32,518 bases of DNA. Origin: Deltaproteobacteria bacterium. Its GTDB lineage: Bacteria > Myxococcota > Polyangia > Haliangiales > Haliangiaceae. Position numbers and translations under genes: made by a program. Numbering within the stretch: position 1 is the stretch's first letter; each line of letters opens with the position of its first letter. The stretch covers positions 1 to 32,518 of the forward strand of contig JAGSPR010000060.1 in assembly GCA_018262455.1 (NCBI GenBank), read 5' to 3'. The notes beneath the pieces were generated by a model. It ran no database searches, had not been told where the DNA came from, and saw only the letters and a list, made by a program, of their open reading frames with translations. Below are positions 1 to 8,002 of the stretch, in pieces.

Positions 1-314
1 AGCGCCTCTCCACGGTCGGTGATCCTGCGGACCTGCGCCTGCCCGTCATAGAGCAGGCCGGCTTCGCAGGTGATGCGCACATCCTCGAGCCGGTCCCCGA
101 GCAGCAACGCACGCAGCTCGCTGGGGGCCCCGAGCAAGACCGAGAGCCCGTGCATCGAGACGTCCTCGGCAGCGCCCTCGATGGGGCCGAGCTTGGCGTG
201 ACGGCACGCGACCTGGAGGATGCCCAGCTTCAGATCTTCGACCCGCAGGCGGCGGGCACGCATGCGCTTGGTCCGCGGCACAGGTGCTGAGGCTTCGATG
301 GTCTTGGTGGTCAT
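1..314 (-). CDS. PilZ-like domain protein, 3' part missing (window edge)
   Basis: An uninterrupted minus-strand reading frame runs from an ATG at 314 to the window edge, giving 104 residues with no stop. The N-terminus is basic (MTTKTIEASAPVPRTKRMRA) and is followed by a fold resembling a PilZ domain. The motif DVSMHG fits the (D/N)xSxxG signature, and after it come a short hydrophobic strand and a VRITCEAG...GQAQVRRI stretch. PilZ domains often bind cyclic di-GMP, but a clear upstream RxxxR motif cannot be assigned, so binding is uncertain. A GGA lies about 7 nt before the ATG. The gene follows the kinase gene on the same strand after 117 bp and may be the last member of that operon. In myxobacteria such an N-terminal PilZ-like domain can precede a methyltransferase domain; that cannot be tested here. 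Confidence 0.6.
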   Translation of the reverse strand, partial: MTTKTIEASAPVPRTKRMRARRLRVEDLKLGILQVACRHAKLGPIEGAAEDVSMHGLSVLLGAPSELRALLLGDRLEDVRITCEAGLLYDGQAQVRRITDRGEA

Positions 315-431
315 AGGATCCAGTCGGGTGCGTGGCTTCAAGAAGCGTGCCGCACGCTCCCGGCCCAACATCCGCAATCCAGGTCCGGAACGCGAAGAAT
401 CGAGTCTGCCCCTGGCGACTCGGGTAGCCGG

Positions 432-3400
432 TCAACCGCGGGATGGTGCGATCAACGCAGTCATCCGGGCGGGCGATCGGATTGCCTGGCCGGTCATCCA
501 ACGGTCGGCGGCCTCGACGAGTGTCGTGCCTTCACTGCCGCCGAGGATCATCCCCTGCCGGCGACGAGCCACGGCAGCATGGAGCGCCATGTCGACGGCG
601 TCGAACGCCTGGGCGGCCCGGTCGAACAGATCGACGGCGGCAGGGGCGCCACGCGCGGCGGAAACGCCAGCGCGGACCAGCGTCGCCAGCGCCACGGCCC
701 ACGGCGCCTGCTCGGCCTCGAGCAGCTTCGCATCCCGGAGCGCCGTCGACAGCTGCGTCGAAGAGCTGGCCGGCTCCTGGCACGCCAGCGCCAGCGCACA
801 GCGAGCGCGCAGGAACGATGTCTCGATGCGGACGATCTGGAGCCGCAGGAACATCGCCTTCTTGAGCTTCGGCCACAGCTCATTCAAGCGCGTCCACGCG
901 GCCTGCGCGTCGCCGGTGTAGAGCTCGTTCTGCGTGAACGCGTGCTCCACGTAATAGTGCGGCAGCTGAAAGGTCCGAGGCGCCCACTGGTTCATCGCAT
1001 AGCGGAGCTGTGCGACGGCCTCGTCGGGCCGATCGGCCGCGAGCCAGATGGTGTTGGTGTGAGAGGTGCGCAGGTTCGTGGCGTCGTAGCGGTCTTCGCG
1101 CGCGTCCGCGGCCTTGATCAGCGCCGGCAGGCGTTCGGCGATCTGGCCGTAGGCCCCCAGGTACAACGAGGACCACGACGAGATCGCGTGGGCGCTCGCG
1201 ACTTCCCAGGCCACGCCTCGACAGCGGCCACGATAGATCGCGACCGCCTGCTCGCAGAGCGCGGCTCCGGCGGCGAATCGCCCCTCGAGGTAGGCCGACG
1301 AACCCGCTGCCCACGCCGCGAGGCCCAGGGCGTGCGGATCATCGATCCGCTCCGCGAGCTCCTGGGCGGTCCGCACCAGCCGCGCGGTGCGCACGTGCGA
1401 CTTCGAACCGCCACCGGCTGCGTTGAACGCGGCCTCGAGCGCGATGCCGCGAGCGATCCGGTACGGCTCGCCGGCGCTCAGCGCGGCCAGCAACTGCCGG
1501 GTCTGCAGATCCGCACCGCGAATGGTGTCGACCGTGGAGAGCGCGAGCGCGATCGCAAAGCCGGTGTCGATGCGACGAAGCTCCTTGGGCGAGACGTGGC
1601 TCGCGTCCTGCTCGCGGAAGCGCAGCCCCTTGAGCCGTAGCCGCGTGCGGCTCCACAACAACCCGGCCAGCGCGCTGCTCGGGCTCTCGGCGAGCGGCAT
1701 CTCGATCTCGGCCTGCAAGGTCCGAAACAGATCGAGCGCCTCGTCGAAATGGCCGGCACGTAGCAATTGCTCGGAGGCAAGTTGCTTCAAGACCAGCGCA
1801 TCGGCCGCTGATGCACCCTCGGCCGCGACGATGAACATCGCGCCTGCCTCGGCGCTTCGGCCTGCATGGACCAGCGCCTGGGCGAGCTTGACGCGCAGCT
1901 TGCTGACATCCGGGAGGATCCCGAGCTCGAGTGCCGACCGGTAGAACGTCACGGCGCGATCGAACGCGAGTGCAGCCTCCGCCTTCTCGGCCGAGACCAC
2001 CGCAAAATGCGCCGCCTTCACCGGATCACCGGCTTCGCGCCAGTGGGTCGAGAGCGCCTCGGGATCGGGTAACCCCGACATCTCGAGAGCCACCGCGATG
2101 CGGCGATGCAGTGCCGCGGCGTTGTCGGGCAGCTGCGCCAGCACCGCCGAGCGGACCCGGCTGTGGTAGGGCGCCACGGTATCTGTCCCGCGCATGCCGG
2201 TGGTGCGGACCAGGTGCGCCACGCGCAGCACGGCGATCTGCTTGGCGAACACGCCGAAGCCCAGCCCTGCAGCCCGTGCGGCGGTCTGCTGCACCAGCTT
2301 GCCGTCGGCGAGGCAAACGAGCTGCAACACGTTGCGAGCGTCCGCATCGAGCTGGTTGACGCGAGACCCCAGCACTTCTTCGAGGTGCAACGGTTGCTGG
2401 CTTGGCGCCCCGGTCGCGCAGGCGTGCCGGATGAGCTCGTGGATGAACAGCGGGTGGCCCGCTGCTTCCTGTGCGATCTGTTGTGCGTTGACCCCGGCCG
2501 GCACGCTTCCGTGCTTGATCAGGGCGACCGCCAGCTCGCACCCCTCCGCGGGTGAGAGGCGCTCCACCTGGATGGTACGCATGTCGGCGAGCAACGGGAG
2601 CTCCCCATCGGGCCGGCCGGAGGTGCGTACGGTCGCGATCAGCATCAGCGCAGGCGAGTCGGGTGCGCGCAAGACTTCGGAGAGCAGCGCCAGGCTGTCG
2701 GCGTCGGCCCACTGCATGTCATCGATCATGACCACGAGTGGCCGCCGATCGGAGAGCCGCTGAAACAGCTCGCGCAGCGCCTCGAACAGCCGGCTTCGCT
2801 GCTCGCGAGGCTCGAGTGCCTCGTCGCTGGACCGCGGCGCCTCGGCGACTGCCTCGATGCGTTTCAACACCGGAAACACCTGCGCGAGCAGCGCTGCCTT
2901 CCGCGGCAACACGGCCGCAGCTTCCGCCTGCGGCAGCCGCTGCAGGTACTGGCTGAGCGAATCGATGATCCCGTCGACGGCCTTGAACGGCACCGACTCG
3001 CGCTCGTAGCAGGTGCCCTGCAGGACGGCGATGCCGGGCAAGCGCTTGTTCATCAGGTGGACGAAGTGACGCACCAGCGCGCTCTTGCCCACGCCTGACT
3101 CGCCATGAAGCGCGACGACCTGCGCTCCCTTGCGCGACAGGTCGAAGATCTCTTGCAGCTGCTGCAGCTCGAGATCGCGCCCGACGAACAGCGCGGTTCC
3201 AGACAACGAGCCCAGCGAGCTCACCGAGAGCCCGCTGGGCTGGACCGACATCGGTGACGACCGAGGCTTCTTGTCGGGTATCGCGCCCAGCCGCGCCAGC
3301 ACCTTCGGGCCCGTCGGTCGCTCGCTCGGGTTGAACCGCAGCAACTGCGAGCACAGCTCGTCCAGATCCTTGGGCACCGCGGCGTTGATGCTGCGCGGTG

Positions 3401-4187
3401 TCGGGGGCTCCAGGGACTGCTTGTTCATCAGCACTTCCATCGGCGCACCCGTGAACGGCACCCGCCCGGTGAGGGCCTCGAACAGCACCACGCCCATCGC
3501 ATACCAATCGGCGGGTGGCCCGGGCTGAACACCGGCCGCCTGCTCCGGCGCCATGTAGGAGATCGTGCCGACGATCTCCACGGCGCTCTTGTGCTCGCGC
3601 CCGTCGATGTCCGCGGCGAGCCCGAAGTCGAGCAGCACCAACCGGCCCTCGGGCGTGACCAGCACGTTCGACGGCTTGATGTCGCAGTGGACCTTCTGCG
3701 CCGCGTGCAGCGCCATGATCCCCTCGGCGAGCTGGATCGCGGCGTGGCGCAAGCGTGCCTCGTCGAACAACGCGACGCGCTGTGGCGGGATCGACAGCGA
3801 GTCTTCGAAGTTGAACGCACTGGCCTCGGCGCCCGGCATCGTGTCGCCGTCCGCCATGTCGAGCAGTGCAAACGTGGCGGGTCGCACGTAATCGAGCATG
3901 GTCACGCCATTGATCAGCTCCATCGAGAAGAACCACTCGGCACCATCCGAGAACAGCTCGCCAACGCTCACGAGGTTGGGGTGTTGCAGGTTCTGAAAGT
4001 CTCGAAACTCCTTCTTGAAGCGAAGCAGCGATTCGCCGGTCATCGCGTGCAGCGTCTTGAGCGCGACGCGCGCGTTGATCTCCTTGTCGAGGGCCTCGTA
4101 GACCGTGCCCATGCCGCCCGAGCCGACGCACCGCAGCACCGCGAAACGCGGGCTCGCGACGAAGTCTCCCCAGCTCGGGCTAGCCAT
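432..4187 (-). CDS. Ser/Thr protein kinase fused to AAA-type ATPase and helical-repeat region (PknK-like)
   Basis: A 1251-residue cytoplasmic signalling protein. The kinase domain covers about residues 15-300: Gly-rich loop GSGGMG (22-27), Lys44, catalytic loop HCDIKPSN (167-174), DFG (187-189) and an MAPEQ motif. A spacer leads to a second module with VGRDLE and Walker A GESGVGKS, then Walker B VVMIDDMQWAD, as in the STAND/AAA ATPases of PknK-type kinases. The last 500 or so residues are Ala/Leu-rich helical, TPR-like repeats. There are no membrane helices. The frame is open up to 4358, but homology starts at MASPSWGDF, so ATG 4187 is chosen; the Shine-Dalgarno is weak. Oddities are a Cys in place of the Arg of HRD (non-RD kinase) and a roughly 40-residue insert before helix E. 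It lies 64 bp downstream of the PilZ-receiver gene, probably in the same operon. A 14-bp palindrome, GATCTTACAAGATC, occupies 4195-4208 just upstream of the start. Confidence 0.9.
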   Translation of the reverse strand: MASPSWGDFVASPRFAVLRCVGSGGMGTVYEALDKEINARVALKTLHAMTGESLLRFKKEFRDFQNLQHPNLVSVGELFSDGAEWFFSMELINGVTMLDYVRPATFALLDMADGDTMPGAEASAFNFEDSLSIPPQRVALFDEARLRHAAIQLAEGIMALHAAQKVHCDIKPSNVLVTPEGRLVLLDFGLAADIDGREHKSAVEIVGTISYMAPEQAAGVQPGPPADWYAMGVVLFEALTGRVPFTGAPMEVLMNKQSLEPPTPRSINAAVPKDLDELCSQLLRFNPSERPTGPKVLARLGAIPDKKPRSSPMSVQPSGLSVSSLGSLSGTALFVGRDLELQQLQEIFDLSRKGAQVVALHGESGVGKSALVRHFVHLMNKRLPGIAVLQGTCYERESVPFKAVDGIIDSLSQYLQRLPQAEAAAVLPRKAALLAQVFPVLKRIEAVAEAPRSSDEALEPREQRSRLFEALRELFQRLSDRRPLVVMIDDMQWADADSLALLSEVLRAPDSPALMLIATVRTSGRPDGELPLLADMRTIQVERLSPAEGCELAVALIKHGSVPAGVNAQQIAQEAAGHPLFIHELIRHACATGAPSQQPLHLEEVLGSRVNQLDADARNVLQLVCLADGKLVQQTAARAAGLGFGVFAKQIAVLRVAHLVRTTGMRGTDTVAPYHSRVRSAVLAQLPDNAAALHRRIAVALEMSGLPDPEALSTHWREAGDPVKAAHFAVVSAEKAEAALAFDRAVTFYRSALELGILPDVSKLRVKLAQALVHAGRSAEAGAMFIVAAEGASAADALVLKQLASEQLLRAGHFDEALDLFRTLQAEIEMPLAESPSSALAGLLWSRTRLRLKGLRFREQDASHVSPKELRRIDTGFAIALALSTVDTIRGADLQTRQLLAALSAGEPYRIARGIALEAAFNAAGGGSKSHVRTARLVRTAQELAERIDDPHALGLAAWAAGSSAYLEGRFAAGAALCEQAVAIYRGRCRGVAWEVASAHAISSWSSLYLGAYGQIAERLPALIKAADAREDRYDATNLRTSHTNTIWLAADRPDEAVAQLRYAMNQWAPRTFQLPHYYVEHAFTQNELYTGDAQAAWTRLNELWPKLKKAMFLRLQIVRIETSFLRARCALALACQEPASSSTQLSTALRDAKLLEAEQAPWAVALATLVRAGVSAARGAPAAVDLFDRAAQAFDAVDMALHAAVARRRQGMILGGSEGTTLVEAADRWMTGQAIRSPARMTALIAPSRG

Positions 4188-4251
4188 GAGTCCAGATCTT
4201 ACAAGATCGGCGAGGGCACCGTGGTGCCTGGCGGCCGCTGACTCCGGCCAG

Positions 4252-5019
4252 CTAGAACAGCAGGCGCTGCATGGTCTCGATGATCTGGCGCAGGCGCATC
4301 GGCTTGTCGAGGAACATGTTGGCGCCGGCTTCGAGCGCCGAGCGGCGCGCCGAGTCACCCCCGGCGGACACGGCGATGATGGGCAGCGCGGTGAGGCCGA
4401 GCTCGGTGCGAGCCTGGATGATGACCTTGGTACCGTCGAGGATCGGCAGGTACACGTCGATGATCAGCGCATCGAACGTCTCGCGGCGGAGGATCTCGAC
4501 CGCGGCACGGCCGTCCTCGGCGTTGCGGAACACGAACGAGACGCCGCCCCCGAAGTCACGGCGGGTCGAGCCGCGCAAGCCCTCCTGGATCAGCTCCGCG
4601 ACGTGGCGGTTGTCGTCGACCACGAGCACGCGAAACGTGCGGGAGACGGTCTTGGGATCGCGGCTGCGGATCCGATCGACGATGGATGCGAGCTGATCGC
4701 GTCCTGGCCCGGGCTCGAACTCGATCCCTGCACCGGCATCGCCTTCGGTGCTGCCGTGCGACCGCGACCAGCGCACCACGCCGTCGATCGCGATCGGCGA
4801 GATCAGGCCGGGGAACGAGAGCACGAGCTGGATCTGGGTCCCGATCGGGATGTCGCGATTGGTGGTGACGAAGGTGCCGCCGCTCGACAGGTTCTCGGTG
4901 AAGTCACCGATCAGGTCCTCGGCACCCTCGTACTCGACGAACAGCGTGACCGGCTCGCGGGTATCGCGGCGCTTCTCCTCGTCGGTCAACGAAGGCGGCG
5001 GTTCCTCGGGGGCAGACAT
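4252..5019 (-). CDS. PilZ domain-response regulator receiver fusion
   Basis: A 255-residue two-domain regulator. Residues about 17-110 form a PilZ domain of the type common in myxobacteria, with basic RRDTR near the start and the signature NLSSGG at 43-48. Residues about 128-255 form a receiver domain: acidic pocket DD at 135-136, phosphoacceptor Asp188 in LIIDVYLP, a Ser in the IAVSAG switch strand, and conserved Lys239 in LDKP. There is no DNA-binding output domain, so it probably works by protein contact or through cyclic di-GMP. The histidine kinase gene lies 45 bp upstream on the same strand and is the obvious phosphodonor. The Ser/Thr kinase gene lies 64 bp downstream. Whether this PilZ copy binds cyclic di-GMP is not settled by sequence. 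Confidence 0.88.
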   Translation of the reverse strand: MSAPEEPPPSLTDEEKRRDTREPVTLFVEYEGAEDLIGDFTENLSSGGTFVTTNRDIPIGTQIQLVLSFPGLISPIAIDGVVRWSRSHGSTEGDAGAGIEFEPGPGRDQLASIVDRIRSRDPKTVSRTFRVLVVDDNRHVAELIQEGLRGSTRRDFGGGVSFVFRNAEDGRAAVEILRRETFDALIIDVYLPILDGTKVIIQARTELGLTALPIIAVSAGGDSARRSALEAGANMFLDKPMRLRQIIETMQRLLF

Positions 5020-5064
5020 CTGCGGACGGCCATGATCGTACGAGGTCCGGGAGATCGCAATGCT

Positions 5065-6666
5065 TCACGTGTGGACGGTGAGTCGATCCACTCGGCTCGG
5101 GCCGCCCGTTGGCACGCTGACGGTAAAGGTGGTACCTCGCCCGACCGCACTCTCCACCCGGAGGTCGCCGCCGTGGTCGCGCACGATCTGCTGGGTCAGC
5201 GCGAGGCCAAGCCCGCTACCGCCTTCCTTGGTGGAGAAGAACGGGTCGAACAGCTTGGTCTGGATCTCGGTCGGGATCCCGACCCCATCATCCTCGACGG
5301 CGATCTCGATCCGCGATGGCAGCGCGCGGGTCCGCAGCGTGACGGTCCCGCCGCCGTGCGCCGAGACGGCCTCCGCGGCGTTGCGGACGAGGTTGATCAG
5401 GCACTGCCGGATCTGACCGGCATCGATCTGCGCGATCGGATCTCCCGCGGCGAGGTCGGTGGCGAGCGTGACGCGCTTGGCGGCGAGGTCTTCGCGGACG
5501 AAGGCGACCAGCGCGTCGACGATCGGGTTGATCGGCTCGGCGGCGAGCTTGGCCTTGGGCAGCCGGCCCAACGCCAGGTACTCCTCGGTGATCGCGGTCA
5601 GCCGATCGACCTCGCGGTGGATGGAGCGGCACAGGTCTCGCGCCTCGCTGGCATCGGACGCCAGCTCGTCCTCGAGGAGCTCCGTGTTGAGGCCGATCGA
5701 CGACAGCGGGTTGCGGACCTCGTGGGTGATCATCGCGGCCATCTTGCCGACGGCTGCCAGCCGCTCCGATCGCACCAGGTCGCGCTCGCGCTCCTCGATG
5801 GCACGGCCCATCGAGTTGAACTCGCGCGCGAGCTCGGCGACCTCGGCGGGGCCTTTCTCGGGGATGCGGCTCGCGTAGTCGCCAGCCGCGATCCGGCGGG
5901 CACCATCGCGCAGCCGGCGGAGCGGGCGCAGCGTGATCACGACCCACACGGAGACCAGGAGGCCGAGCAGCACGGCTGCGCTCCCGAGGTAGATCGTCCA
6001 CACCAGGAGCGTGTGCTCGTTGTCCTTCAGCAGGCCGGTCATCGTCCTGACCCGGGTCTCGAGCTCCACCGAGAGCTGCTTCGCGTTCTGGTAGATCTTG
6101 TGCTCCTCGGTGCGTAGCTTGTAGAGCGCCGCGACGGCCGCCTCGCGCTTGGGATCGCGCAGCCTGCCGGCGACCAGGAACGCATCGAGGATCTGCTGGG
6201 TCAGCGGCTCGAACGCGACGAGCGGGGCCGCGGCGAGTGGGGGCGCGGCGAGCATCTCGTCATAGAGCGGCGCGACCCTCGCGATCTGGTTCTCCAGCGC
6301 TTCGATCCGGGGCTTGGTCTGGGTGAACTGCTTGGGGTCGACCTCGTGCTGGCGCTCGAGGTCTTCGAGGACCTGGCGGGTGTTCGCGAGCTCCCGGTCG
6401 CGCGCCATGCGGTAGCGATTGACGTTCGCCTTCGCCAGCATCGCGTTCGACTCCTCACTCAGCTGCTTTTCAAGGTAGTTGGCGAGGTCGTCCTGGCGGT
6501 TGTTGAGCTCCTTGCTCTTGAGCGCCAGCGGGACGTAACCCTCCTTGATCAAAACGATGTGGCCCTCGACCTGGCGCATGTTGACCACCACCGTTGCGGT
6601 GATCACACCGAACATGATCGTGAGTGCGGCAAAACCGAGGAGGATTCGCGCGGATAGGGTGCGCAT
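5065..6666 (-). CDS. Membrane sensor histidine kinase (HAMP-HisKA-HATPase)
   Basis: A 533-residue sensor kinase. TM1 is at about 8-29, an extracytoplasmic mostly helical sensor region at about 30-217, and TM2 at about 219-245. A HAMP linker follows (LRPLRRLRDG onward, to about 293), then a HisKA domain with His315 in MITHEVRNPLSS. The ATPase domain has the N-box NLVRNAAE, G1 box DDGVGIP, F-box LFDPFFS and G2 box GSGLGLAL. The helical sensor region with coiled-coil character resembles four-helix-bundle sensors; no small-molecule ligand can be named. All catalytic boxes are present, so it should be active. It is the first gene of the minus-strand signalling operon and is divergent from the PEGA-domain gene at 6767. 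Start ATG 6666 is taken because TM1 follows at once; the ribosome site is weak. Confidence 0.92.
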   Translation of the reverse strand: MRTLSARILLGFAALTIMFGVITATVVVNMRQVEGHIVLIKEGYVPLALKSKELNNRQDDLANYLEKQLSEESNAMLAKANVNRYRMARDRELANTRQVLEDLERQHEVDPKQFTQTKPRIEALENQIARVAPLYDEMLAAPPLAAAPLVAFEPLTQQILDAFLVAGRLRDPKREAAVAALYKLRTEEHKIYQNAKQLSVELETRVRTMTGLLKDNEHTLLVWTIYLGSAAVLLGLLVSVWVVITLRPLRRLRDGARRIAAGDYASRIPEKGPAEVAELAREFNSMGRAIEERERDLVRSERLAAVGKMAAMITHEVRNPLSSIGLNTELLEDELASDASEARDLCRSIHREVDRLTAITEEYLALGRLPKAKLAAEPINPIVDALVAFVREDLAAKRVTLATDLAAGDPIAQIDAGQIRQCLINLVRNAAEAVSAHGGGTVTLRTRALPSRIEIAVEDDGVGIPTEIQTKLFDPFFSTKEGGSGLGLALTQQIVRDHGGDLRVESAVGRGTTFTVSVPTGGPSRVDRLTVHT

Positions 6667-6688
6667 GGGGGGCGTGAGCTACACGGTA

Positions 6689-6709
6689 GCTTGCTGCTTT
6701 CGAGCAAGC
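6689..6709. promoter_or_regulatory. Inverted repeat in divergent promoter region (candidate operator)
   Basis: GCTTGCT (6689-6695) and its exact complement AGCAAGC (6703-6709) are separated by 7 nt. The dyad sits in the 100-bp gap between the histidine kinase start (6666, minus) and the PEGA-protein start (6767, plus), where a regulator could act on both promoters. It could also be chance: 7-bp arms are short. Confidence 0.3.
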
Positions 6710-6739
6710 CAGGATACCGTCCAGCTGCCGGCCGGCGTG

Positions 6740-6745
6740 TATACT
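6740..6745 (+). promoter_or_regulatory. Candidate -10 element for the PEGA-protein gene
   Basis: TATACT lies 22 bp before the ATG at 6767, in a short AT-richer patch that stands out against the GC-rich surroundings. No good -35 is seen 17 bp upstream. A Shine-Dalgarno GAGGAG follows at 6758-6763 and decides the start at 6767. Confidence 0.35.
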
Positions 6746-6766
6746 GCCGACACCTCCGAGGAGACC

Positions 6767-7993
6767 ATGACCCGAGCACTTTCATCACTTTGTCTACTCC
6801 TCACGCTGGTGCTCGGCGGGTCGAGCGCGTTCGCGAAAGACAAGATCGCGATCCTCGGACTCGAGGTCGTGAACAACACGATCGACGCCGACTCGACCAA
6901 GGTCGCGTCGGAGCTGACGGTGGGGCTGCGACTCCGGCCCAAAGCGGGTCAAGGTCCATTCGCGTTCGCGCCCGGCTCCGAGAAGGAGCTGATCGACGAG
7001 AAGCTGATGAACAGCTGCGAGACCGAAAAAGAAGACTGCATGACGCCGATCGGCAAGAACCTCGGCGCGACCTACCTGCTGTACGGCAAGATCGAGAAGA
7101 AGTCGCTCGGCTCGCAGGTTGGCTACCAGATCTCGCTGAAGCTGCTCAAGATCCCTGTAGGCCCGGGCGCGGGGCAGATCGCCAACCGGTGGACCGAGTT
7201 CATCCCGATCGCGGAAGCCCAGGGCCCCAAGCTCCAGGACTGGGCACGCCGAGGCTACAAGGGCGTCACGAACGACAGCAGCGACGGCAAGCTCGTCGTC
7301 AAGGCGAACGTCGATCGCGGCACGATCCTGCTCGACGGCAAGGAGAGCGGCAACATCGTCAACAAGCGCGGCGAGGTGCCCAACCTGACCGACGGCAGGT
7401 ACACGCTCGCGGTGGAGGCCCAGGGCTACAAGCGCTGGGAAGCCGACCAGCAGGTGACGATCCGCGGCGGCGAGACCACCACCGCGGACGCGAACCTGGT
7501 GGAGATGAAGCCGGGGACCGTGAAGTTCTGCGATCCCGCGGTCTCGACCTGCGAGAACACCACGACGGATGCCCCGAAGACCGGCCTCTGGAAGGGCATG
7601 ATGTTCACTGGCATCGCGCTCGCGGCGGGCGGCGGGGGACTCTGGGTGTTCTCGTTCACGAAGATCAACGATGCCAATGACAAGCTCTGCGGCAGTCTAC
7701 CGTACCCCTGCAAGAACTCCGACCCGAGCCTTTCGCCCAGCCAGCGGACGAAGCTCGAGGATCAGGGCAACAAGTACTCGACGCTGAGCTACGTGGGCGG
7801 CGGCGCGGTCGCCGTGGGTGTCATCATCGGTAGCATCGGCGTCTGGAAGGGGTATGTGGCGGCGGGCTCGCGAGAGAAGCAAGCGGCAGGCAGCCAGACG
7901 GTGGGACGCTCGGTGCGCAAGCGACGCAGCTTCGCCGTGACTCCGGTGGTCAGCGCCCAAGGCGCCGGCGCGACCCTGCGGTTCGACTGGTAA
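6767..7993 (+). CDS. Exported PEGA-domain membrane protein
   Basis: A 408-residue protein of unknown exact function. A signal peptide occupies residues 1-23 (cut after SSAFA). Residues about 26-170 form a domain beginning KIAILGLEV, with SCETEKEDCM and YGKIEKK motifs, similar in pattern to the CsgG/TolB-N-like domains of exported bacterial proteins. A PEGA domain follows at about 177-245 (GTILLDGKESG, GRYTLAVEAQGY), a surface-type beta fold. Two hydrophobic helices at about 274-297 and 340-362 flank a Cys-containing loop (CGSLPYPC), and the protein ends in AVTPVVSAQGAGATLRFDW. The frame is open upstream to 6545, but GAGGAG before ATG 6767 and the signal peptide fix the start. The stop is 9 bp before the paralogous gene, so the two are almost certainly cotranscribed. 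Confidence 0.85.
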   Translation: MTRALSSLCLLLTLVLGGSSAFAKDKIAILGLEVVNNTIDADSTKVASELTVGLRLRPKAGQGPFAFAPGSEKELIDEKLMNSCETEKEDCMTPIGKNLGATYLLYGKIEKKSLGSQVGYQISLKLLKIPVGPGAGQIANRWTEFIPIAEAQGPKLQDWARRGYKGVTNDSSDGKLVVKANVDRGTILLDGKESGNIVNKRGEVPNLTDGRYTLAVEAQGYKRWEADQQVTIRGGETTTADANLVEMKPGTVKFCDPAVSTCENTTTDAPKTGLWKGMMFTGIALAAGGGGLWVFSFTKINDANDKLCGSLPYPCKNSDPSLSPSQRTKLEDQGNKYSTLSYVGGGAVAVGVIIGSIGVWKGYVAAGSREKQAAGSQTVGRSVRKRRSFAVTPVVSAQGAGATLRFDW

Positions 7994-8002
7994 CGCCCGC
8001 CC

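Noticed and set aside
46..501. 151-residue minus-strand ORF at the left end
   Set aside because: It overlaps the better-supported PilZ-like frame (1-314) and the kinase stop, and its sequence is Arg/Pro-rich without any fold signature.
4105..6117. 670-residue plus-strand ORF opposite the regulator and histidine kinase genes
   Set aside because: The antisense frame is open only because of high GC. Its product is Arg/Asp/Glu-rich without motifs, while the minus strand carries recognisable domains.
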